Assembly: GCA_944383465.1 (NCBI GenBank)
Contig: CALWPQ010000025.1
Span: forward strand, 62,001-126,000
Reading direction: 5' to 3'
Length of the DNA stretch: 64,000 nt
DNA from: an uncultured Clostridia bacterium
Lineage (GTDB): Bacteria > Bacillota > Clostridia > Peptostreptococcales > Anaerovoracaceae
Under the pieces are notes generated by a model. The model did not search any database and was not told the origin of the DNA. It saw nothing but the letters and a program-made list of their open reading frames with translations. The position numbers and the translations under genes were made by a program. Shown piece after piece: positions 44,539-51,325 of this stretch. The stretch's first letter is position 1; each line of letters starts with the position of its first letter.

Positions 44539-45495
44539 ATGAATATTGACGCACTGATAAACGGTTTGCCAGGTGCGGCGGCGCAGGGCCTTATATGGGG
44601 CATTGTAGCCATAGGAATATATATTACATATAAAATATTAGATATAGCGGATCTTACTGTAGATGGATCGCTCGGCACAGGCGGGGCTGTATGTGTTATG
44701 ATGATGCTTGCAGGCTATAGTAACGGAATGTCACTTGCAGCGGCGTTTGTTATCGGTATGGTGACAGGTTTAGTGACGGGACTTCTTAATACTGTTATGG
44801 GAATCCCGGCAATACTTGCGGGTATACTCACACAGCTGGGTCTTTACTCTGTAAACTTAAAAATTATGGGCAGCAGAGCTAATACGCCGATAAACCCCAA
44901 TAATTACGATCTGCTCGTATCGCTCCGCAATGTTAAAAATGTGCCGTTTTACGAAAATGCGATTTTTATAACAGCTGTTATTACACTTGTTATAGTTGCG
45001 ATTTTGTATTTGTTTTTCGGGACAGAATTCGGCTGTACGCTGCGCGCAACAGGCGGAAGCGAGGCGATGTGCCGAGCTCAGGGTGTAAATGTCGAATTCA
45101 ATAAAGTTGTCGGACTTACGATATCAAACGGATTAGTTGCGTTTGCAGGCGGCCTTCTCGCGCAGTATCAGGGCTTTGCCGATGTAAATATGGGGCGCGG
45201 GGCGATAGTTATAGGTCTTGCGGCTGTTGTAATAGGTGAAGCAATTTTTGGAAGAATATTCTCGAATTTTGCGCTCAATCTTATTGCAATGTCGCTCGGC
45301 TCAATAATCTACTATCTGGTGCTTCAAGTTGTTATCTGGAGAGGTCTTGATCCTCAGCTCCTCAAGCTGCTGTCAGCAATAATAGTTGCGATATTCCTGG
45401 CGATACCATACTTCAAGGGCAAGTATTTTAACGGAGTGATTTTAGCAAGACATAGCGGAAGCGAGAAAGGAGATGCCGAAAATGCTGGAAATTAA
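44539..45495 (+). CDS. ABC transporter permease (TrpY-like)
   Basis: This 318-residue permease has eight or nine helices and resembles the ribose/branched-chain (BPD_transp_2) class: GLIWGIVAIGIYITYKILDIADLTVDGSLGTGGAV, GLLNTVMGIPAILAGILTQLGLYSVNLKIMG, and TLRATGGSEAMCRAQGVN as the ATPase-coupling loop. It lies between binding protein and ATPase genes. A good AGCGGAGG precedes the ATG. Its C-terminus overlaps the ATPase start. Confidence 0.9.
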   Translation: MNIDALINGLPGAAAQGLIWGIVAIGIYITYKILDIADLTVDGSLGTGGAVCVMMMLAGYSNGMSLAAAFVIGMVTGLVTGLLNTVMGIPAILAGILTQLGLYSVNLKIMGSRANTPINPNNYDLLVSLRNVKNVPFYENAIFITAVITLVIVAILYLFFGTEFGCTLRATGGSEAMCRAQGVNVEFNKVVGLTISNGLVAFAGGLLAQYQGFADVNMGRGAIVIGLAAVVIGEAIFGRIFSNFALNLIAMSLGSIIYYLVLQVVIWRGLDPQLLKLLSAIIVAIFLAIPYFKGKYFNGVILARHSGSEKGDAENAGN

Positions 45496-46276
45496 GAATA
45501 TAAGCAAGACATTCAATGCCGGCACCATAAATGAAAAACGCGCGCTCGACAATCTTTCGCTTAAGCTTGATGAAGGTGATTTCGTAACTGTAATAGGAGG
45601 TAACGGTGCGGGTAAGAGCACGATGCTCAACGCTGTTGCGGGAGTGTGGAAACCGGATTTGGGACAGGTATTTATAGGCGGCGTAGATGTGACGAAGATG
45701 CCGGAGCATAAGAGAGCGAAGTTTCTCGGACGTGTATTCCAGGATCCGATGATCGGTACGGCTGCCAATATGCAGATAGAAGAAAACCTCGCGATAGCTA
45801 TGAGGCGCGGTAATAGGAGAACGCTAAAATGGTTTATAACCAAGAAAGAGAGAGAGTCTTATAGAGAAAAGCTTGCGGAGCTCGGACTCGGACTCGAAGA
45901 CAGGTTAAAGAGCAAAGTCGGACTCCTTTCAGGAGGCCAGAGACAGGCGCTTACGCTGCTTATGGCGTCGCTGAAAACGCCGAAGCTTCTGCTTCTCGAT
46001 GAGCATACGGCGGCACTCGATCCGAAAACGGCTGCAAAAGTGCTCGAACTTACCGACAAGATAGTAAACGAAAATAAGCTGACGACGCTGATGATTACTC
46101 ACAATATGAACGATGCTATAGCGTACGGCAACAGGCTGATAATGCTGTCGGACGGCAAGCTAATTCTCGATATAAAGGGAGAGGAAAAAAAGCATCTGAC
46201 AGTGGAAAGTGTGCTCGCTAAATTCTACGAGGTGAGCGGCGACAGCTTCGCCGACGACAGTACATTGCTCGGATAG
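45482..46276 (+). CDS. ABC transporter ATP-binding protein (TrpZ-like)
   Basis: This ATPase of about 264 residues has Walker A GGNGAGKSTM, signature LLSGGQRQALTLLMA, and Walker B LLLLDEHTAALD with a His where most have Pro. The switch His is in TLMITHNM. The start is put at ATG 45482 because AAAGGAG lies 9 bp upstream, while ATG 45473 directly abuts it. It overlaps the permease gene by 14 bp and ends the transporter operon before a hairpin terminator. Confidence 0.9.
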   Translation: MLEIKNISKTFNAGTINEKRALDNLSLKLDEGDFVTVIGGNGAGKSTMLNAVAGVWKPDLGQVFIGGVDVTKMPEHKRAKFLGRVFQDPMIGTAANMQIEENLAIAMRRGNRRTLKWFITKKERESYREKLAELGLGLEDRLKSKVGLLSGGQRQALTLLMASLKTPKLLLLDEHTAALDPKTAAKVLELTDKIVNENKLTTLMITHNMNDAIAYGNRLIMLSDGKLILDIKGEEKKHLTVESVLAKFYEVSGDSFADDSTLLG

Positions 46277-46330
46277 ATAAACGGCAAATAAAAGTATATT
46301 TATAAGCATATAATAAATAACAATATGTTG

Positions 46331-46375
46331 AAAACGCGCCCCGGTGCTTTGTAAGACAGGATCGGGACGCGTTTT
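46331..46375 (+). terminator. terminator after the ABC transporter operon
   Basis: AAAACGCG (46331-46338) pairs with CGCGTTTT (46368-46375), with inner CCC/GGG pairing, and T-rich sequence follows. It isolates the recombinase gene from upstream transcription. Confidence 0.65.
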
Positions 46376-46461
46376 CTGTTTTCTTTTGGTCATTGCAGGT
46401 ATAAAAAACACTCCTGATTAAAGAATATAAGTAGCCTGAACAAACTAAAGGAGGAGTTTTT

Positions 46462-47310
46462 ATGACGTATATATTAAAAAATTCAAGCATTGCTGAATAT
46501 AAAAAGCATTTGGCGCTGGAGGAAAAAAGCAAAAGCACCATTGAGAAGTATATGAGAGATATTCAAAATTTTTATGCGTATTTATCAGAAGACAAGAACA
46601 TTGATAAGGAAAAGGTTATTCATTTTAAAGAATCTTTGCTGGAAAACCGTGCGGTCAGCACAGCTAATTCTGCAATTGCAGCTTTAAACGGCCTGTTTTC
46701 CTTTCTGGGATGGGATGAGCTTAAAGTTAAGCCTTTTAAGCAGCAGCGCCGCATTTTTCGCGACAGGGAAAAGGAGCTGAATAAGGCGGAATATCTGCGG
46801 CTTTTAAATGCTGCGAAGCAAAGAAATAATCAGAGGTTATTTTATATTATGGAAACATTATGCGCTACCGGCATCCGGATTTCGGAATTGCAGTATATTA
46901 CGGCAGAGGCTGTGAAAAAAGGTATATGTACGGTAAACTGTAAAGGAAAGATAAGGACAATTCTTTTGCCGAAAAAACTGATCAGGTCTTTAGAAAAATA
47001 CTGCAAGGTAAACGGGATTATGACCGGTGCGGTATTTATTACAAGAAGTGGCAGGCCTATGGAGCGGACAAATGTATGGGTTGAAATGAAAAAACTTTGC
47101 AAAGATGCAAAGGTAGATTCGGGCAAAGTCTTTCCGCATAATTTCCGGCATTTATTCGCAGTTTGTTTTTATAATTTGGAAAAAGACATAGCCAAACTGG
47201 CGGATATTTTAGGACATGCCAGCATAGATACAACACGTATTTATATTATGGAAAGTATAGAAGAACATGCAAGGCAGATAGAGAGGCTGGGACTGGTCAT
47301 ATCAATATGA
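46462..47310 (+). CDS. tyrosine recombinase, probable DNA invertase of the adjacent switch
   Basis: This 282-residue tyrosine recombinase of the XerC/D type has all catalytic residues visible: R139 (ATGIRISEL), K161/K163 (CKGKIRT), H226 and R229 (HNFRHLF), H252 (LGHAS) and Y261 (TRIYIM). An N-terminal SAM-like core-binding domain lies at about 5-95. There is no phage or transposon gene nearby. Its stop codon lies inside the left arm of an inverted repeat that flanks a promoter segment, so it most likely inverts that segment. Upstream, ACTCCT (46410-46415) could pair with AGGAGT at 46452-46457 and mask its ribosome-binding site. AAGGAGG precedes ATG 46462. Confidence 0.9.
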   Translation: MTYILKNSSIAEYKKHLALEEKSKSTIEKYMRDIQNFYAYLSEDKNIDKEKVIHFKESLLENRAVSTANSAIAALNGLFSFLGWDELKVKPFKQQRRIFRDREKELNKAEYLRLLNAAKQRNNQRLFYIMETLCATGIRISELQYITAEAVKKGICTVNCKGKIRTILLPKKLIRSLEKYCKVNGIMTGAVFITRSGRPMERTNVWVEMKKLCKDAKVDSGKVFPHNFRHLFAVCFYNLEKDIAKLADILGHASIDTTRIYIMESIEEHARQIERLGLVISI

Positions 47311-47333
47311 CAGAATGACAATTCCGTTATTAA
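47310..47333 (+). repeat. left inverted repeat / recombination site
   Basis: The repeat starts ACAGAATGACAATTCC and its reverse complement is exact at 47582-47605. Around it, TATGACAGAAT (47306-47316) and ATTCCGTTATT (47321-47331) are imperfect mirror arms around GACA, as in tyrosine recombinase core sites. Confidence 0.85.
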
Positions 47334-47491
47334 ACCATTTTATGAGAGAATGTAATTACATAATAAGTAATTCTATAATGCAAAAAAGCAAGAAAAGTGA
47401 TATCTGCATATTTATCTTTGCATAAAAAAACAGTACTATAAATAGACCGTCAAAAAATAAGATTTTTGTGGTATCTTTTTTAGTAAATTAC

Positions 47492-47520
47492 TTGTAAAAG
47501 TATGTCCAATGTTATATACT
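47492..47520 (+). promoter_or_regulatory. promoter inside the invertible segment
   Basis: TTGTAA (47492-47497) and TATACT (47515-47520) are separated by 17 bp and point to the SLH gene at 47742. Transcription would start near 47527. I see no comparable promoter between the right repeat and 47742. Confidence 0.65.
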
Positions 47521-47581
47521 TATATGCGATAGCATTGTTTTTATACATATTGAGAATAAACGTATGATTTTGCAAAGCCGC

Positions 47582-47605
47582 TTAATAACGGAATTGTCAT
47601 TCTGT
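47582..47605 (-). repeat. right inverted repeat / recombination site
   Basis: This is the exact reverse complement of 47310-47333. The core has arms AATAACGGAAT (47584-47594) and ATTCTGTTATT (47599-47609) around TGTC, inverted relative to the left GACA. A GTTATTAAACCATTTT direct repeat (47326-47341 and 47604-47619) follows both cores. Confidence 0.85.
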
Positions 47606-47741
47606 TATTAAACCATTTTTAAGCTAAGAAATTAGCCGCTTAATCTGTTTATTTAAAAATAAATGACAGCTTAAATGGAGGGTGTCATTGAAAGTTTGTT
47701 TTGAACAATGCTGATTAAAAGATTTTAAAAGGAGGATGAAA

Positions 47742-50700
47742 ATGAAAAGACGAATACTGATAGCAGTTTTATCTCTCTGCATGGTTGTAACTATGTTGCC
47801 GCTTTCCATCTATGCAGCAGAAGACGGGATTGATGATATCAATACTGATGGGATAAACACGCTTTCTTTGGAAGGTGAAGGAACAAAAGAAAGTCCTTAT
47901 CTTTCTGCGGATGAAAGTACGCTGGCAGAAGCGGTGGCGGCAGGCGGATATATTAAGCTGACGGCTTCCTTTGCAGGTCAAGGTCTGACAGTAAATAAAG
48001 ATGTTACGCTGGATTTAAACGGTCAGACACTTACATTTAACCATGTCGGCAGCGAAAATATTGAAACTGGATTTACTGTAGACGCAGACGGCAGTTTGAC
48101 TATTACAGACAGTGCAGAAGGAGCCGTGGGCAAGGTGACCGCGGAGGAAAAATGTTTTGATGATAAACAACATGCTTTTTATGTAGTTAAAGTCAACGCT
48201 AACGGTGAATTTATACTGGAAGACGGTAAATTAGAAAATACATGGTATGATTTAGCCGCATCTCCTGTAATTTACAACAGTGGTACGCTTACGCTCAATG
48301 GCGGAGAGGTTAGCGGGACTACCTGCATCTATAACTGGGCTGTTGAAAATGCTGTTACAACAGTTAATGTAGAAAAAGACGCTGTTGTTGAAGGTGTGCC
48401 TTGCACAACGGATTCACTTTATAATAATCGCTATCTGGGTGCTAGCTACGGCCTTACCTGGATGGGTTTAGGCGTGGGAGAATCCGGCAGAGTGAATAAG
48501 ACAGAGACTCCTATCAACGATGCTATGATTATCAATATTAACGGCGGTAAAATTTCCGGCACGCAAGGTCTTGGTACAAACGCATCCAATGGCAGCTATG
48601 CCGGCTTTACACTGAATATTACTGATGGATTGATCGACGGCGGCGCCGACGGCACAGGTGCATACATTCCTGCTTTGGGCGTTATCAATATTTCCGGCGG
48701 AACTATAACCGGCGCGCAGGGAATACGTATTGCGGCCGGAGAGCTGAATATTACCGGCGGTGAAATCATCGGCACGAAGTGCAGCGATGGCGAAGATTTA
48801 ATTGCCGGCGGCAGCGGCGGAACCTTGGGTGCTGTCGTTATCGGCAAGGCGAGCTCCGGATATGTCGGCGATGTCAAAGTCACAGTTTCCGGAGAAACTG
48901 TAGTTAAAAATACTTCAGATGAAAGCGATACACCGAGACCGGCTATCGTTGTTTCTGATAAGAATATGGCAAATGCCGACTACGGTTATCAAGATGCTTC
49001 TATTTCTGTAGTCGTTGATGGCGGTGAGATCGCCGGTGATATTGTTAAGATCTCCAATCTTAAAAAAGGAACTACTACACAGGACGGCGGCAATACTAAT
49101 CTCACAGTTAAAAACACCACGGTTTCCGGCGATGTTATTAACCAGAGTAAAACTGGTCTTACCGTTGAAAATGGAACGGTAACAGGAGATATAACAAACA
49201 GCTCGAGCGGCTCTGTTTTAGCAAACGATACTGCAATTGAGGGCAATTTAACAAATAGTTCAGACGGCTCCATTGTCGTACTCGGCAGTTCAAAAGTGAA
49301 TGGAGAAGTGAAGAACGACGGAATGGAAAGCGGCGGCAGCCTTTATATCGAGAACGACGAGAATAATGCCGATAAAGGTGATACTGTTGCTGTTTCAATA
49401 AATAGCGGCAAGCTTTATGACAGTTTGGAAGAAGCAATTAACGAAGCAGTTTCCGGAGATACGATTACACTGCTTGATAACGTGGAGCTTGCGGCGACGC
49501 AAAATATTACAAAGGATCTGACGTTGAACCTGAATGGTCATACTGTAACAGGAAATGACGTCCGCGCTTTTCAGGTAAAAGAAGGTACGCTGAGCTTAAC
49601 AGGTGAAGGTACGGTGACCAGTGTAAGGGCAGAAAACGATAGCCAGCTTGCCGAAAGCAGTTCTGTAATCCGCGTTGGTGACAACGATGGTGATGGCGGC
49701 AGGGACGCTGCGCTTATCATAGGCGAAGATGTTACTATCAGCGCTCCAGCAACTTATGGGGTATCCGTCTTTGGCTCTAAAACAACAGAGACAGTGACTG
49801 TATTCGGCACGATTGAGGCTGTTCCTGCAGCGGCCATTGCGGGCAATGGCTCTGCCGGCTATGAAGGAACTACCATTATCATTAAAGACGGAGCGGTGCT
49901 GGAATCCGGCTCTGATGAGATCAATGAGAATCCGGCGATTTACCATCCGCAGGCAGGTGAACTTATTATCGAGGGAGGTACAATCTCGGGTGCAAGCGGT
50001 ATTGAAATGAAGGCGGGCACATTGACTATTACCGGCAGCCCTACAATTACAGCGACAGCTGAGGTAGATCATAATAAAAACGGCAATGGGCCGTCTACCA
50101 AAGGATATGCGGTAGTTGCTGTAGAAAATGATGCTTATGCCGGCGCAGTTAAAGTGCAGCTTGACGGCGGAAATTATGAAGGTAAGGTTGCTATTGTCAG
50201 CGATAATGATGAAGGAACCGACCCAGGCGAAAAGGCTGGAGATATTGAAATTTCCGGAGGTAAGTTCTCAGATACGGAGGGTCTTAATGAATATCTTGCT
50301 CCTGGTAAAAAACTGAGCAGCAACGGAACTGTAGTGAAAAAATCTTCAGGAAGCAGTAGTAGTAGTGCTGCATCTTATTCGGTTACTGCGCCGTCAAAAG
50401 TGGAGAACGGTTCAATTTCCGTTTCACCAAAAAATGCGGATAAGGATAAAACAGTGACAATTACAGCAAAAGCAGATGAAGGCTATGAATTGTCCAAGCT
50501 GATAGTTAAAGACAAAAACGGAAATGAAATCAAGTTGACAAATGCAGGCAATGACAAGTATACATTTACAATGCCTGCGGGAAATGTAACGATTGAGGCA
50601 GACTTCAGCGAAGCTGTAAAGCAATTGCCATTTAAGGATGTTTCCAAGACAGATTGGTATTATGAAGCGGCAAAATATGTTTATGATGAGGGAATGATGA

Positions 50701-51161
50701 GCGGAACAGCGGACGATTTGTTCAGCCCGAACATAAGCACAACACGCGGTATGATTGTTACGATTCTCTATCGTTTGGAAAAAGAACCGACTGTTTCCAA
50801 TAGTTCGTTCAGCGATGTAAGTGAAAATGCTTACTATGCGAAAGCAGTTGCCTGGGCAGCTACAGAGAATATCGTAGGTGGTTATGGCGACGGCAAATTT
50901 GGACCGGAGGATCCAATTACACGCGAACAGCTGGCAGCAATCCTTTATAGATATGCACAGTATAAAGGCACTAACAATTCCAACACTGCGGATCTCTCGG
51001 TATTTACTGATGCTGCAAGCATAAGTGAATATGCGGAAGATGCTATGCGTTTTGCAGTCGGAAATGGCATTATGAATGGAAACGGTGATGGAACGATCAA
51101 TCCGACAGGCACGGCAACACGTGCCGAGGCAGCTCAGATGCTGATGAATTTCTTAAAATAA
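47742..51161 (+). CDS. phase-variable candidate: secreted beta-helix surface protein with SLH anchor
   Basis: This surface protein of about 1139 residues starts at ATG 47742, seven bases after GGAGG (ATG 47736 is too close). The signal peptide covers 1-25 (RRILIAVLSLCMVVTMLPLSIYAA). Residues about 55-870 are repetitive, with many LTLNGG, GTLTITG and NISGGTI strands, as in right-handed parallel beta-helix adhesins or lyases. I see no catalytic motif. A Ser-rich hinge (SSGSSSSSA) and a bacterial-repeat domain (KVENGSISVSPKNADKDKTVTITAKA split around 890-955) follow. Three SLH repeats (about 963-1139) then anchor it to the wall. They closely match those of the SLH peptidase at 5945. Its only good promoter lies in the invertible segment. 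Adhesion or carbohydrate binding is a guess. Confidence 0.85.
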   Translation: MKRRILIAVLSLCMVVTMLPLSIYAAEDGIDDINTDGINTLSLEGEGTKESPYLSADESTLAEAVAAGGYIKLTASFAGQGLTVNKDVTLDLNGQTLTFNHVGSENIETGFTVDADGSLTITDSAEGAVGKVTAEEKCFDDKQHAFYVVKVNANGEFILEDGKLENTWYDLAASPVIYNSGTLTLNGGEVSGTTCIYNWAVENAVTTVNVEKDAVVEGVPCTTDSLYNNRYLGASYGLTWMGLGVGESGRVNKTETPINDAMIININGGKISGTQGLGTNASNGSYAGFTLNITDGLIDGGADGTGAYIPALGVINISGGTITGAQGIRIAAGELNITGGEIIGTKCSDGEDLIAGGSGGTLGAVVIGKASSGYVGDVKVTVSGETVVKNTSDESDTPRPAIVVSDKNMANADYGYQDASISVVVDGGEIAGDIVKISNLKKGTTTQDGGNTNLTVKNTTVSGDVINQSKTGLTVENGTVTGDITNSSSGSVLANDTAIEGNLTNSSDGSIVVLGSSKVNGEVKNDGMESGGSLYIENDENNADKGDTVAVSINSGKLYDSLEEAINEAVSGDTITLLDNVELAATQNITKDLTLNLNGHTVTGNDVRAFQVKEGTLSLTGEGTVTSVRAENDSQLAESSSVIRVGDNDGDGGRDAALIIGEDVTISAPATYGVSVFGSKTTETVTVFGTIEAVPAAAIAGNGSAGYEGTTIIIKDGAVLESGSDEINENPAIYHPQAGELIIEGGTISGASGIEMKAGTLTITGSPTITATAEVDHNKNGNGPSTKGYAVVAVENDAYAGAVKVQLDGGNYEGKVAIVSDNDEGTDPGEKAGDIEISGGKFSDTEGLNEYLAPGKKLSSNGTVVKKSSGSSSSSAASYSVTAPSKVENGSISVSPKNADKDKTVTITAKADEGYELSKLIVKDKNGNEIKLTNAGNDKYTFTMPAGNVTIEADFSEAVKQLPFKDVSKTDWYYEAAKYVYDEGMMSGTADDLFSPNISTTRGMIVTILYRLEKEPTVSNSSFSDVSENAYYAKAVAWAATENIVGGYGDGKFGPEDPITREQLAAILYRYAQYKGTNNSNTADLSVFTDAASISEYAEDAMRFAVGNGIMNGNGDGTINPTGTATRAEAAQMLMNFLK

Positions 51162-51190
51162 ATTGTAAATTGAGATCATAACTGAAATTT

Positions 51191-51214
51191 AAAAGGGAGC
51201 TTTAGCTCCCTTTT
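51191..51214 (+). terminator. terminator of the SLH protein gene
   Basis: AAAAGGGAGC (51191-51200) pairs perfectly with GCTCCCTTTT (51205-51214) around TTTA. It works in both directions. Confidence 0.8.
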
Positions 51215-51246
51215 AAATTGACTAAGCTCTATAGCTCAAAGCCTTT

Positions 51247-51270
51247 ACCTATAAACCTATATACCTATAA
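51247..51270 (+). repeat. three tandem 8-bp repeats
   Basis: ACCTATAA, ACCTATAT and ACCTATAA stand head to tail between the terminators of two convergent genes. No function is evident. Confidence 0.6.
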
Positions 51271-51275
51271 AATTT

Positions 51276-51303
51276 ATGAAGCCACAGCTTAGTGTGGCTT
51301 CAT
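51276..51303 (-). terminator. terminator of the PBP1A gene
   Basis: ATGAAGCCACA (51276-51286) pairs perfectly with TGTGGCTTCAT (51293-51303) around GCTTAG. It lies 22 bp beyond the stop of the minus-strand PBP1A gene and has A/T-rich tails on both sides. Confidence 0.7.
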
Positions 51304-51325
51304 TTAATTGCTGTTTATTTTTTGC

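Larger units (their letters stand above)
47310..47605. mobile_element. invertible promoter segment
   Basis: A 24-bp perfect inverted repeat bounds about 250 bp of very AT-rich DNA. The segment holds a promoter aimed at the SLH protein gene. It also has a weak two-way hairpin (AAGAT 47459-47463 with ATCTT 47473-47477, then T run) that could block read-through. A second -10-like TATAAT lies at 47374-47379. The recombinase stop codon is at the left boundary and stays intact after inversion, because strand exchange should fall in the central spacer. In the other orientation the promoter would face the recombinase 3' end and could make antisense RNA. The state of the population cannot be told from one sequence. 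Confidence 0.8.

Noticed and set aside
46462-47310. Recombinase as integrase of a prophage or conjugative element
   Set aside because: No phage, relaxase, excisionase or att-like duplication lies nearby, and the neighbours are housekeeping or surface genes.
47310-47605. Site-specific deletion of the segment between direct repeats
   Set aside because: The flanks AAACCATTTT are direct, but the central spacers are reverse complements, so exact strand exchange predicts inversion.
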